Shown here: positions 40,182 to 49,058 of the stretch, in pieces
Layout: each line of letters starts with the position of its first letter
Numbering within the stretch: the first letter of the stretch is position 1
DNA from: a virus
Reading direction: 5' to 3' (one strand)
Virus record (IMG/VR): IMGVR_UViG_3300033997_000092
Coordinates: 1 to 64,000 of that record
Length of the DNA: 64,000 nucleotides
Program-made: the position numbers and the translations under genes
The notes under the pieces: model-generated
Seen by the model: only the letters and a program-made list of their open reading frames with translations
Told to the model about the DNA's origin: nothing
Databases searched by the model: none

Positions 40182-40741
40182 TATTCAATCCACACTAAGG
40201 AAGCGTCAAATTCCACTACCCGTGTTGGCATGTTGTGTTCATCAAACATGGCTACCTTAGCTCTAGTGCCTGCCCAATTCAAACCTACCATAATTCCTTG
40301 TTGTTCACGATTTGGTCCTACCAATACGGGAGTGTTCATCGCACGATGTTCACGGGAATACGTGATGTTCTTCACGTTTATGTTCAGCATCTTCTTGCCT
40401 TCAAAGGCTTTTACTTGGTCTGCTACAAACTTACGGCAAGTAACAACCAAGTCTTCTTTAAGTCTGCGTATGTCAGCATTCATAAAGAAGGTCATACATG
40501 CTTCCCTTACATCCTTATATGGGTAACTCACAAGCGGAGTTTTAGGTGCTTTGTTTTCAACCATGAAAGCATCTTTACCAAGTTTGATAAGCTTGGTTTG
40601 CACGTTGGTCATTTTGTTTGTCCACGTCAGTGAATAAACATTACCAATCTTATCAAACTTGACTTCTATTTGTACAGGGCCGTATGTTTCTCGCCGAAGT
40701 GCTGCACTGGCTGTGGCAGCCAAACTGATGAATACAAGCAT
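40181..40741 (-). CDS. Exported protein with signal peptide, 186 residues
   Basis: ATG 40741 is supported by AAGGA 7 bases upstream; a TTG two codons earlier is unlikely. The N-terminus MLVFISLAATASA followed by ALRRE is a short but good signal peptide with an A-x-A cleavage site near residues 11-13. The mature part is about 173 residues, mixed alpha/beta, basic, with two cysteines. It sits near the probable holin, so it could be a periplasmic lysis-region protein such as a spanin-like factor or an inhibitor, but no family is recognised. Confidence 0.45.
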   Translation of the reverse strand: MLVFISLAATASAALRRETYGPVQIEVKFDKIGNVYSLTWTNKMTNVQTKLIKLGKDAFMVENKAPKTPLVSYPYKDVREACMTFFMNADIRRLKEDLVVTCRKFVADQVKAFEGKKMLNINVKNITYSREHRAMNTPVLVGPNREQQGIMVGLNWAGTRAKVAMFDEHNMPTRVVEFDASLVWIE

Positions 40742-40743
40742 TG

Positions 40744-41244
40744 TCAATTCCTTAATGATATTAGTAAGCCACAGCGGAACATTAAATCGCGCTCTGTAGG
40801 AAGCAGAGTGCCGCGGCTAGAACCTTCAATGAAAGTTCCTGTGAATACACCGACATAGACAAAGCTGTTAGGCTTTACTGAAGCCAAGCAATCAGAGAAG
40901 TTTTTGAAGCACACAGGACCTACTTTAATATCTGGAGCCAGCGATGTTTCTCCAGTTAAGGCAGACCTGTACAGTTCTGGGTCCCTGTCTTGCAGCAACC
41001 GTCTATCGTATTTTATGAATGAAGGCAGTTTCTGCCATTGATTGTAAATGCGTGAGCGTTCAGCATTTGTTATACTTGGGTGAAGCAACGACATAAATGC
41101 AACGCGCTTAACATCTAGTGCCAGACTCTCACCGTCAGGCAAAGCAACAATCTTTGCATCAAACATCTTAGTTTTGTTTGGTGAGGCTTTACGCAGTAGA
41201 TTGTTCAAGTTGTTTTGTACTGTCAGATCTACAGGATTAATCAT
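40744..41244 (-). CDS. Hypothetical late protein, 166 residues
   Basis: AGAGG lies 9 bases before ATG 41244, which overlaps the holin stop. The C-terminal half (NSFVYVGVFTGTFIEGSSRGTLLPTERDLMFRCGLL) looks like a beta sandwich; the N-terminal half is helical. Not recognised. Confidence 0.45.
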   Translation of the reverse strand: MINPVDLTVQNNLNNLLRKASPNKTKMFDAKIVALPDGESLALDVKRVAFMSLLHPSITNAERSRIYNQWQKLPSFIKYDRRLLQDRDPELYRSALTGETSLAPDIKVGPVCFKNFSDCLASVKPNSFVYVGVFTGTFIEGSSRGTLLPTERDLMFRCGLLISLRN

Positions 41245-41600
41245 TCGCGTTTACCTCTGTGTCCAAAAACAGCAACGCCTGTGAGTATGGAACCTATTGC
41301 AAGATAAAACATACCGACACCATCAGACAATGTTAAAGGTTTCCAGACTCTTGTGTTGTACTCGATTATCATATGACGACTTTTATCATCAAGGTCTTTA
41401 ACAAGGATAGCCAGTTCGTCGGCAGGAACTCTTGTCTTTCCTATGTATGCTGGCGCAATGGCAAAATCGAATAAGATGATAATGCAGAATACTGTGGCTA
41501 ACAATGGCTTCCATGCATGGCGCATAAAATCACGCTTATCGGATGCCTTCTGCCTCATATTTATAATGCGCCTCTGTAGCCTGAATGTAAGAGGAGTCAT
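41241..41600 (-). CDS. Probable holin
   Basis: This 119-residue protein has a basic N-terminus and two membrane helices (about residues 32-50, PLLATVFCIIILFDFAIAP, and 95-113, GMFYLAIGSILTGVAVFG). The loop between them is amphipathic and the C-terminus short and basic (HRGKRE). Both helices are tied to a W-K-P-L motif. Topology, size, charge and location in the late region among virion genes match phage holins, which open the inner membrane at lysis. A holin with the N- and C-termini in the cytoplasm is the best reading. No endolysin lies next to it; the nearest candidate is the transglycosylase at 12563. Confidence 0.6.
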   Translation of the reverse strand: MTPLTFRLQRRIINMRQKASDKRDFMRHAWKPLLATVFCIIILFDFAIAPAYIGKTRVPADELAILVKDLDDKSRHMIIEYNTRVWKPLTLSDGVGMFYLAIGSILTGVAVFGHRGKRE

Positions 41601-41609
41601 TCAAGTACC

Positions 41610-42242
41610 TCACGAATAAGGGTCAGAGTTCAGTAGTGGATAGGCTAAGTAGCGCTTATATCCACAGCGTGGGTGTTTAGATAAGTAAGAGCTACGGTCA
41701 GCTTTACACAGACCTAAGAATTGAATCAAGCTGAGGTCTTGCATAGGTGTGGATTTTGTTGAACAGTCAAATCTCATTGACCTATCAATAGTAGCTTTAC
41801 TGAAGCCTCCACGCCATGCAAGTTTTGTCAACAACCAGCGCCTTGTCTTACCTGGTACTTTGCGGCGTTTAGCATTAACTAAAGCGCGTACACCGCCTTC
41901 CGAATCCACGACAAGAATGCCAGCACCATGTTCTTTGGCACGCTTCTTAATATACTCGCCTTGTTTGGATTCAAACAGTTCGATTGTTATTAAGAAGTAC
42001 ATCTTGTTGCAATACTCCAGATAGCTTTCCCATTTGGTATCTGTAACAAAGTCACGCCAGCTCGACTTAATCTCAGTGATTATCAAATCGCCTTTCATGT
42101 TGAAGGCAAGTATATCTGCACGTAGATTGGACCTGTGCTTACTTGCCTTTAACCCTACCTCATCATAAACACTAAAACCCTTATCTACGAAGTAGTAAGT
42201 GGCTACTCTCCGCAGTCTAAGGGTTGTTTCTTTCCTACTCAT
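41610..42242 (-). CDS. MmcB-like PD-(D/E)XK nuclease
   Basis: AAGGACG lies 7 bases before ATG 42242. In the first 60 residues RRVATYYFVDKGFSVYDEVGL is followed by RADILAFNMKGDLIITEIKSSWRDFVTDTKW. This is the PD-(D/E)XK signature, D-(I)-L...(I)-x-E-(I)-K, with the 'KSSxxDF' continuation typical of MmcB-family DNA-repair proteins. Total length is 210, somewhat longer than the family (about 150), with a basic C-terminal extension. It probably cleaves or processes DNA; it lies between the holin and the Acb1-like gene. Confidence 0.65.
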   Translation of the reverse strand: MSRKETTLRLRRVATYYFVDKGFSVYDEVGLKASKHRSNLRADILAFNMKGDLIITEIKSSWRDFVTDTKWESYLEYCNKMYFLITIELFESKQGEYIKKRAKEHGAGILVVDSEGGVRALVNAKRRKVPGKTRRWLLTKLAWRGGFSKATIDRSMRFDCSTKSTPMQDLSLIQFLGLCKADRSSYLSKHPRCGYKRYLAYPLLNSDPYS

Positions 42243-42244
42243 TA

Positions 42245-42697
42245 TTAATCGTCCTTCAATGGCTCGATTACTTCTTGGTCAAACCACAACACTATCTGAG
42301 GCATTTGGGACAAAGCATTACGCACTGATTGCAGGTATAGTTCAGCATCATCACCATACGCAAGGCTCAAGTGAGGCTTGAATGACGGATAGCTGTGCTT
42401 GTAACCAGAATAAATGAAGTAGTTCCAGCGGCGAGTAAGAGAAGGGGCCTTAAGCTTCAACACTACTGCACGCCATTTGCCTTCACCCATAACTTCAGCG
42501 CCCACTACCTCAACACGGTGCTGTGTGTTGCTTGGACTCAGATTACCAATAGGTGTATCTTTATCGTACAAAATAGTCGAGTGAAGTTTGTTTCCGGGAA
42601 TACAGACATTGTTAGGAATGCCTGCTTTGTTCATAATGCGTTTGATAATGTCAACAGACTCACGGGTCGGCTTAACACATACATAGGTACCTGGCAT
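42245..42697 (-). CDS. acb1: Acb1-like 2H phosphoesterase (anti-CBASS)
   Basis: This 150-residue protein has the two H-x-(S/T) motifs of 2H phosphoesterases: H39-S-T41 in KLHSTILYD and H109-L-S111 in FKPHLSLAYG. T4 Acb1 (gp57B, 152 residues) has H44-x-T46 and H113-x-T115, so length, spacing and context agree. The start (GTYVCVKPTRESVDIIKR...AGIPN) also reads like the Acb1 N-terminus. Acb1 degrades the cyclic oligonucleotides that activate CBASS immunity. GGAG precedes ATG. It is followed 2 bases later by the MmcB-like gene. Other 2H enzymes (ligT, CPDase) are the alternative, but they are usually longer. Confidence 0.72.
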   Translation of the reverse strand: MPGTYVCVKPTRESVDIIKRIMNKAGIPNNVCIPGNKLHSTILYDKDTPIGNLSPSNTQHRVEVVGAEVMGEGKWRAVVLKLKAPSLTRRWNYFIYSGYKHSYPSFKPHLSLAYGDDAELYLQSVRNALSQMPQIVLWFDQEVIEPLKDD

Positions 42698-42707
42698 ATC
42701 AATCTCC

Positions 42708-43664
42708 TTACGAGGAGATCGAATCTATCAGATCTCCTACTTTAAAAATGCCCAGAACACGAAGCGACATTGGGTTCTTCAAAACGATGCCTTGAGATTT
42801 AATATCAATCAGTGAGGCATACAGGAACTTAGTGTTCTGGTCTATTGTTATTGGTCTTAAAAGTTCTTCATCGTCATCACGGTCAAAAACTTTCTTGTTT
42901 GTTTGATCTAAGATAATGCTGTGGACTGTGTAGTCCTCATTTGGAGAACCAAGTATGCAAATCTTAAATTGTCTCAGTATGGGGTCCTTACGTTTGAATT
43001 CATCGTACAGGAACTTAGCTGAGTGGCCGTGACATAAACCAACATTACCCATCGATTTGTATATGTTGGAAATATCATAGCCTCCTCTTTGTTTCAAAGC
43101 ACCGAGCAGTATCTTGGTAGCAAAGAACACCGGAGGTTTGTTTAAATCTGAAGCAACTGCTTTAAGTGATTTTGCTCCGCCATTTTCACGAACCAAATTC
43201 TTTAGATCTTGGTAGGTATAGCGTGTTACCAAACGGACACGTACAAGCTTTTCAGCAGCTTTGTATGTGTATGCAGGTTGAAGCAATTTATCTTTACGCA
43301 GGTAACGGCCTTCATTTGACCGTATGTGCTGGGCTGGGTCCATAACAACCACAAGTCCCTCACTGACAATACAGTGGAAGCGTCCACCGTTATCAGTGTA
43401 GATATTAAGCATCAGATTCTTTGGATTATCTTGCATTGCTATGTGGAGAAAAGAAGCCACAGGTGCATACGCAAACAAACCTGAACTGTTTAAAGCACTA
43501 CGGAAGAATTCATTACCACGTGCGTTGCTGCGGTAGTAGGGCATGTCTTTCAAAGCCCTTTTGCTATCGATAGCTCCGAACAGATTTCTGGCTATCTTGG
43601 CGGCCTCGTCATAGTCACGACTACACGAAATGAATCGCCGCTTTAGTTTAACCTTGATTTTCAT
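42708..43664 (-). CDS. Hypothetical protein with a Cys-His enzyme-like motif
   Basis: AGGA precedes ATG 43664. The 318-residue protein begins very basic (MKIKVKLKRRF). Its C-terminal half has GNVGLCHGHSAKFLYDEF (Cys about 210) followed ~37 residues later by YTVHSIILD (His about 247) and KVFDRD. Cys at a helix start, then His on a strand and Asp nearby, is the layout of papain-fold proteases, deamidases and transglutaminase-like effectors. This is only a pattern, and Cys may not be catalytic. Its position next to Acb1 suggests a host-directed late or injected protein. Confidence 0.4.
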   Translation of the reverse strand: MKIKVKLKRRFISCSRDYDEAAKIARNLFGAIDSKRALKDMPYYRSNARGNEFFRSALNSSGLFAYAPVASFLHIAMQDNPKNLMLNIYTDNGGRFHCIVSEGLVVVMDPAQHIRSNEGRYLRKDKLLQPAYTYKAAEKLVRVRLVTRYTYQDLKNLVRENGGAKSLKAVASDLNKPPVFFATKILLGALKQRGGYDISNIYKSMGNVGLCHGHSAKFLYDEFKRKDPILRQFKICILGSPNEDYTVHSIILDQTNKKVFDRDDDEELLRPITIDQNTKFLYASLIDIKSQGIVLKNPMSLRVLGIFKVGDLIDSISS

Positions 43665-43717
43665 AAAATCCTACCATTCTTCAAGTATGCTAATAAATTA
43701 GTAAGGTCCTAGCGATA

Positions 43718-44110
43718 CTACCTGGTCAAGAATGCTCTTTCTGCGCCGGTCATAATCTTATCTATGTGAATAGGGCAGAATCTATGCACAAAAGTACCAA
43801 GCCTAGTCATGGCTTCATTAAATGAAGCTGCCTGGTCAAATGACATTGAACCATAAGGGGCTTCTTCATCACAGAACGCAAGTTCCTCGTCATCGCCCTC
43901 AGATATAACGTAAAGGGCTGTCTCGAAGCAACTGCCTATCTTCTTCAAATGGAAGCCAAAATCCGGGTGTACTAAATTGAATGATTTGTATGTGGTGCAA
44001 TCTGAGGTCGCTTTAACCGTCACGAAAAACGACAGTTCAGGACTCAATGATGTGACTGCCTGGGGAGACGAGTTATACTGCGAATCCCCATCAGAGTTTC
44101 TGATAAGCAT
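43718..44110 (-). CDS. Hypothetical late protein, 130 residues
   Basis: GGGAG lies 9 bases before ATG 44110. A soluble acidic protein with no clear motif. It ends in IMTGAERAFLTR; the protein at 44511 contains VTGAERALRN, a small shared string of unknown meaning. The 53 bases downstream hold no recognisable signal. Confidence 0.4.
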   Translation of the reverse strand: MLIRNSDGDSQYNSSPQAVTSLSPELSFFVTVKATSDCTTYKSFNLVHPDFGFHLKKIGSCFETALYVISEGDDEELAFCDEEAPYGSMSFDQAASFNEAMTRLGTFVHRFCPIHIDKIMTGAERAFLTR

Positions 44111-44158
44111 GGTTGCTATCTCCCAGTTGATTTACAAGGAGAAATTAGCGTCTGCTTT

Positions 44159-44503
44159 TTATGGAAGGTCGGGGTGGATAAATTTCACCCGTTTTACATT
44201 AGGGTAGCTTTCTTTAAGCCTTGATTTAATCTTAGGCCTATCACGAGGAGAAGCAACAACAATCAGATATTCGACAGATTCTGCAACTTGCTTATGAGAT
44301 TTAGCCCATACTAAGCCAGCAAACTTAGTGAAACGGAACTGGTGTTCCACAACATCTATGTTTATGTCTTCCCGGAATATATTGACTCTGCCTCCTCCCC
44401 AGAACGCTCCTTCCTTTTTAATAGCAGCATCTACCAAGACAGGTAGATTCTCCAATCCATGCTTACCGTAAGAGATTACTCCTACATCCACATACTTACT
44501 CAT
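44159..44503 (-). CDS. Hypothetical late protein, 114 residues
   Basis: GAGG lies 5 bases before ATG 44503. Small alpha/beta protein that opens VDVGVISYGKHGLENLPVLVDAA, a strand-turn-helix start, and contains a long helix followed by VKRVKFIHPDLP. Not recognised. It follows the baseplate spike genes and precedes the Acb1 region. Confidence 0.45.
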   Translation of the reverse strand: MSKYVDVGVISYGKHGLENLPVLVDAAIKKEGAFWGGGRVNIFREDINIDVVEHQFRFTKFAGLVWAKSHKQVAESVEYLIVVASPRDRPKIKSRLKESYPNVKRVKFIHPDLP

Positions 44504-44510
44504 AGGTACC

Positions 44511-45272
44511 TCAGTTCATTTTTGTACGCAGCAACTGAGCATTGTACTCATACACAGCATAAGCCAGGCCTATGTGGTTAGTAAACATATCCATACCAGA
44601 GTCACCTATAGGCAGCTCAACTACATCAGGATAGTTTATATGCAGGCAAAGTTCCTCGACGTCATCTGGGTTATTTAAATCGTAAGAACTTTGATTGAAT
44701 GTGGCTTTGGGAGACAGATAGTAGCACAGGTTACGCAGTGCGCGTTCGGCACCTGTTACACCAATCATATCTTCTACAAATTGCCAGACAAGGCCATCCG
44801 CAACAATCTGCACAAACTCAGGTTTGAAGTTGAGTTCATAGATTGTGCAAGTTTTGTTATCAGGTGACCTGCATACAATCGATACGTTAGTCGGACGGCA
44901 CAGTGTTGTGTCCGTGATTTTCAACACTGGATTGTGTTTATGTTCCATACGCATCAAAACACTGTTGATTAGATCGGTGTCCGATTCTACCAACACGTAT
45001 TGCGTAAGGTCATTCAGTGTTTCGTAAAATTTACGTACCCAATTAGCAGCAAACACATAGGAGTCGCAGTTTATTGCTACTTTGCTATCAGACGGAGACC
45101 CTTCCATTAGATATAACGGGTAAACCACACGATGCGCCAGAGAAGAAGCGCTACGACAATTGAATGTGCCTGCCCTGGAGTACGCTGTTGTTCCAAGATA
45201 ATCACTGTCTTCGTTCTGTACTATGGACATACGGAACTTGTTTGGAATTAATTCCTGTGTAATCATAGTCAT
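44511..45272 (-). CDS. Hypothetical late protein downstream of the spike, 253 residues
   Basis: The start could be ATG 45272 or ATG 45266; the second has AGG at the better distance of 9 bases. The protein looks mixed alpha/beta (IVCRSPDNKTCTIYELNFKPEFVQIVADG) with an acidic C-terminal section. It follows the spike gene by 9 bases and may be a baseplate assembly or wedge protein, but no motif supports a named function. Confidence 0.4.
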   Translation of the reverse strand: MTMITQELIPNKFRMSIVQNEDSDYLGTTAYSRAGTFNCRSASSLAHRVVYPLYLMEGSPSDSKVAINCDSYVFAANWVRKFYETLNDLTQYVLVESDTDLINSVLMRMEHKHNPVLKITDTTLCRPTNVSIVCRSPDNKTCTIYELNFKPEFVQIVADGLVWQFVEDMIGVTGAERALRNLCYYLSPKATFNQSSYDLNNPDDVEELCLHINYPDVVELPIGDSGMDMFTNHIGLAYAVYEYNAQLLRTKMN

Positions 45273-45281
45273 TAACCTGTA

Positions 45282-46088
45282 TTAAGCTATATCAACACGC
45301 TGGCCATCGATTGTAGTAGAGCCACCTGAAGATATGTCTGTGTTAGAACCAGCTTTGACTTTAACATTTCGTGCTATGTCAAAATCTGAAGATCCACCAA
45401 CTGTAGCAGTCCAGTCGCCTTCTACTTCAAAGTGCAGGTTTCCTGATTCTTTATCCATCCTTCCTTGAAACGGGACGCGCTTCTGTTGGTTCTTCGTTAG
45501 CTTCTCGTATAAGTCACTAACAGAATCTTTCAGATAGCTAGGAATACCAGGATCGTCTTTCTTAACTGTTAGCTGCATGTTACCTACAACACGCTGGTGA
45601 ACATCACCATAAACGGTCATATGAGTATCACCAGGAACAGTAAGAAACAATTCTCCCGTCTTGTCATCGTAGACGAAGAAGAAACCGCTTGGAAGAATCT
45701 CTCCTAAGCGATTTGGGTAGTTTTCAAGAAATTCTGGAGGAATCGTCTGCTTGTCGAAAGGCAATCTATGTGAGTATGATGGTAACTGAGGGTCACCACC
45801 ATGCTTAAAATAGACTGAAACGCGGTTGCCTTTCTTAGGCACACCAAGAAGCGTAGCAGCACGACCCAAGCCTGAGCCTTTCAGACCACGATTGTGAGTA
45901 TTGTCTTCCGGTATAGCCCAGGGCAAATCTTCGTCTTTGATGCCATCGAACAACAAAGGTATGCGAATTTGAACACGACACATTTGCTCAGGGTCCATGT
46001 CATCAACAACAATACCTATATGGGGCTTCTGTGGATCGATTCCCTTCTTGGAAATCATTTCCATAACATTGACAGCCGTCTTTGCCAT
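45282..46088 (-). CDS. Baseplate central spike, gp5/OB-fold type
   Basis: The N-terminal ~130 of 268 residues form the OB fold of gp5/gpV-type spike proteins: HIGIVVDDMDPEQMCRVQIRIP, then LPWAIPE, then LLGVPKKGNRVSVYFKHGGDPQLP. The C-terminal part (GNLHFEVEGDWTATVGGSSDFDIARNVKVKAGSNTDISSGGSTTI) has short repeated strands like the triple-stranded beta-helix needle. No lysozyme domain is inserted, unlike T4 gp5. The trimeric spike pierces the outer membrane. It immediately follows the hub gene, 1 base away, as expected. Confidence 0.8.
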   Translation of the reverse strand: MAKTAVNVMEMISKKGIDPQKPHIGIVVDDMDPEQMCRVQIRIPLLFDGIKDEDLPWAIPEDNTHNRGLKGSGLGRAATLLGVPKKGNRVSVYFKHGGDPQLPSYSHRLPFDKQTIPPEFLENYPNRLGEILPSGFFFVYDDKTGELFLTVPGDTHMTVYGDVHQRVVGNMQLTVKKDDPGIPSYLKDSVSDLYEKLTKNQQKRVPFQGRMDKESGNLHFEVEGDWTATVGGSSDFDIARNVKVKAGSNTDISSGGSTTIDGQRVDIA

Positions 46089-46089
46089 A

Positions 46090-48018
46090 CTATGTTCCTA
46101 TCAAGCATAATATGTCACGTAAGAATCTGTTGAGTAATCTACGTAACCTATCAAGTCTGGTATTAGGGGACCTTAAACGATCAAGCGAATAGTTGTCCAG
46201 ACATTTATCTGGAAAGCGTTCTGCTATAGCAGCGTTTAAGTGGTCTGTCTTAAATTGTTTACAGTTAGTGAACAGGCTAGGAGCAGTTAAATAGCCTCCA
46301 TTGATGTCACCACTTGCAACAAGAGCGTTGAGTGCCGCCAAAAGCAAAGCAGATAAACCTTCAACTTTGCCGAGCCTGCTCTCTATCATGCGTAACAGTG
46401 GTCCTAAGTTTAAGCGAACAAAGTCCAACGCAAACTTTTGTAGTGGAAGTAACTTACCGCACTGTTCCAGAGTAGACTTGGCTGAAGCAAACTCCAGCAT
46501 AACAGCAGCAAGCATATCGTAAGAGTTTCCGTACTTAGAACGTAAATCATCTAAGCCAAGTGTACCACTCTCAGCAAGAAATTCTTGTTCCAATCTATCA
46601 ATCTTAGACATGCTATCACTTACATAAGTATCTAGCACTGACTGGTTGTTTGTGTCCAATGGATTGAACGTATCAAGGAACGGACGATTGTTGAGACTAC
46701 TAACAGCAGCCTTTAAATTTGTGTTCTGTTGGCTTGCTATTGATTTGGTGTTATCAATATCAGAGAACTGAGCAACACTATCACGGGCACCTTCGAATTC
46801 AGGCTTACCTGAACTAGGCTTCTGGTTCTTTGAGCCCAGTGTCGGTGTGTTACCACTCTCAGTAACATGGTGACGGTATAAGGTGTAGAGTTCGCTGTAG
46901 TGGGGTCCGTTAGATACAAGTGTTACGTTACCAACTACATAAACGCCAGAGTCTGCCTGATTGAGAACTAAGTCAGTTCCAAGCATACGCATTGCTTTAA
47001 ACTCAACTGTGGAAAACACAGGAATCGACACCTGCGTATCAATTTGCACACGAATAGCTTGATTGAACAAAGCTAACATGCGTTGGTTGCGGTATTTAGC
47101 TTCGTAATATTTCTTGTGTCCATTACTAGCACCAATATCACCCACACCAGAATCAAAATAAGCACTGCTGGACATGCGGGCATATTTAAAGCTCTCATGC
47201 TTTTCCTGATTGACTGCTACACCATCTTCCATTATTGGAGCAGTAATCTTGTCGTATGTGTCTAAATCGCCTGACATACGTGTCTGCACAGTAGCAGTGC
47301 CATAGTTGGCTAAGGCGTTTAGTAGTCCTGTTGGAGCCATCGGCTGATAAGCAACGGCTAAGAATGTTTTGCTGTCCGATGTACGTGACTCTCCGACTAC
47401 ACCGTCGAATATAGTGTACTCAGGTTCTTGTGTAGCTGCTTTCATCATATCGACATAGTGGAATGTTTTGTCCACATCCACGATAGCGGCCATAACACTT
47501 TCATCGTTTTTGTATGAGTAAGCGGCAATCTTTGCAGCAAACTGGGCACGGCTTACACCTACACCAATCCACTTCATCTTATCATCTGTTGATTCTTCGC
47601 TCTCAAACTTCAATCCTGCTTTAGAGCAAAGTTCACGCAAAGCATCTACGGATGTCCCATTGAATACCTCTGACTGTGCACCAAAAGAATATTTAGGCAC
47701 AGACAGTAAGCAAGTACACTGGAAAATAACACCTGTTGAAGAAGGCTGTGTGTTCTTATTCAAAAACTCAAGCTCTACCTTCTTGTTGAAATCGCGCTTA
47801 CCAAAGGACAGTGTTATTCTTGTGCCATCGGTAAGAGCGAGTTTTCCAGTGAGTATGTTCTTTGTGTCATTCAACGTGAGTACAGCAGCAGGAATAGGAA
47901 ATCCAAACCCATAATAGATTCGCATACCAGCAAACAGGTTTTCTGCGTACGGTATCGGCTCGTCGTTGATCAGTATTGATACGGACAGTACGTCCTTTAT
48001 TGCTGATTGATTTGTCAT
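46090..48018 (-). CDS. Baseplate hub protein, gp27/gpD-like
   Basis: This 642-residue protein precedes the spike gene, the usual order for gp27-gp5-type hubs. Its opening (VSILINDEPIPYAENLFAGMRIYYGFGFPIPAAVLTLND) and the region SVDALRELCSKAGLKFE...KIAAYSYKNDESVMAAIVDVDKTFHYVD match the hub fold: a tube-like domain followed by a phage late-control type domain with a predicted 'AFIMVDRENRFHFVD' style strand. The last ~230 residues are a helical extension, possibly for contact with the tape measure or wedges. It overlaps the previous gene by ATGA. Confidence 0.7.
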   Translation of the reverse strand: MTNQSAIKDVLSVSILINDEPIPYAENLFAGMRIYYGFGFPIPAAVLTLNDTKNILTGKLALTDGTRITLSFGKRDFNKKVELEFLNKNTQPSSTGVIFQCTCLLSVPKYSFGAQSEVFNGTSVDALRELCSKAGLKFESEESTDDKMKWIGVGVSRAQFAAKIAAYSYKNDESVMAAIVDVDKTFHYVDMMKAATQEPEYTIFDGVVGESRTSDSKTFLAVAYQPMAPTGLLNALANYGTATVQTRMSGDLDTYDKITAPIMEDGVAVNQEKHESFKYARMSSSAYFDSGVGDIGASNGHKKYYEAKYRNQRMLALFNQAIRVQIDTQVSIPVFSTVEFKAMRMLGTDLVLNQADSGVYVVGNVTLVSNGPHYSELYTLYRHHVTESGNTPTLGSKNQKPSSGKPEFEGARDSVAQFSDIDNTKSIASQQNTNLKAAVSSLNNRPFLDTFNPLDTNNQSVLDTYVSDSMSKIDRLEQEFLAESGTLGLDDLRSKYGNSYDMLAAVMLEFASAKSTLEQCGKLLPLQKFALDFVRLNLGPLLRMIESRLGKVEGLSALLLAALNALVASGDINGGYLTAPSLFTNCKQFKTDHLNAAIAERFPDKCLDNYSLDRLRSPNTRLDRLRRLLNRFLRDILCLIGT

Positions 48019-48335
48019 ATGGTAATAGTTCCTACTACGCCACGTGAAGATCGTGTTGGATTCAATATCAATTTGACTGTAGCTGCATTAGGTATTTGAA
48101 TCTTAGTTCCTTCGACAAAAGCAAAAGAGTCTCCAATGCCGTTATAAAACAAGATTACCCAATAAAGCTCGACACTACCTAAACGGTCATGTGCGAGAAG
48201 TTGAGGGTTACCACTATACTTAGCAGTAACCGTAAATGGCGATGAATCTGATATAGCAAGGATTCTATCGATAATATCGGTAGCAATAGGATCTTGCCCA
48301 AATTCATCAAACGCTAGAGCTGATCTTCTTGTCAT
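48015..48335 (-). CDS. Baseplate wedge protein, gp53/LysM-like
   Basis: This 106-residue protein contains LGSVELYWVILFYNGIGDSFAFVEGTKIQIP, the pattern yW-x-I-l-x-x-N-x-I...G-x-x-I-x-I-P found in gp53-type wedges and LysM-like baseplate adaptors. In T4, gp53 binds the wedge to the hub. GGAAG precedes ATG. It lies between a tube-like baseplate protein and the hub gene. Confidence 0.55.
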   Translation of the reverse strand: MTRRSALAFDEFGQDPIATDIIDRILAISDSSPFTVTAKYSGNPQLLAHDRLGSVELYWVILFYNGIGDSFAFVEGTKIQIPNAATVKLILNPTRSSRGVVGTITI

Positions 48336-48347
48336 ATCAAAGCTTCC

Positions 48348-49058
48348 TTAAGAACCAAATCCACCTTTCAACCAAGCACGTATGTCATCTTTGGTAACAG
48401 CAAAATAACTACGCAACTCTACGTTAAGGTCTATTGTCATTGGATTACCAGTCTCATGCTCAGGCTGAGAAGACACAGCGGCGGTAACACTTGTTACAAT
48501 GCACGGAGTCATCCGGAACCATTTACCGAGCTGACAAACTATCAATTGGTCTTCATTGATTGGAATATCAATGCCCATTTGACTTGCCACTTCAGCTATA
48601 GGCACAGGACCAGGAGGAACAAGTACACCAGCGGGTGATAAGTCAGGAGTAACAAACAACGATATGTCTTCCAATTTTTGAATAACTTCGTCCTTTGTGC
48701 TACGTAAAGCAATCAAGTGTATAGGAAGGCTTAACTCAAGATAAGCTGGGCCTTCCCACATTTGAGCGCTAAGCATCTTCATCTTAGATGATGCACCAGC
48801 AGCACCAGCAGCACGTTCAAGCATGGCGCCCTGTTGGCCAGCAACAGTTTCAGCTACAGACATAGTGGGAAACATAGGTCCCCACTGTGACTGCAATGTT
48901 ATCTGAAAGTCAGCAGGAACATATCCCTGAAACGATAAGCTACCAGATTGGTTGTATATGTGGGTCTTATGAATGGCATCTACATGGATACCACTAGACT
49001 GTTGAGGACTAGCGGCAGGAACTGTAATACCTGATACATTACGTTTCAAATAGTTCAT
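48348..49058 (-). CDS. Probable baseplate tube-junction protein, gp48/gp54-like
   Basis: This 236-residue protein follows the tape measure gene with a 1-base TAATG-type join. It is beta-rich, and its C-terminal part (MTIDLNVELRSYFAVTKDDIRAWLKGG) together with FQGYVPADFQITLQSQWGP near the start resembles tube-like baseplate proteins that link the tail tube to the hub. A flexible Ala/Gly stretch lies in the middle. The assignment rests on position and fold impression. Confidence 0.45.
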   Translation of the reverse strand: MNYLKRNVSGITVPAASPQQSSGIHVDAIHKTHIYNQSGSLSFQGYVPADFQITLQSQWGPMFPTMSVAETVAGQQGAMLERAAGAAGASSKMKMLSAQMWEGPAYLELSLPIHLIALRSTKDEVIQKLEDISLFVTPDLSPAGVLVPPGPVPIAEVASQMGIDIPINEDQLIVCQLGKWFRMTPCIVTSVTAAVSSQPEHETGNPMTIDLNVELRSYFAVTKDDIRAWLKGGFGS

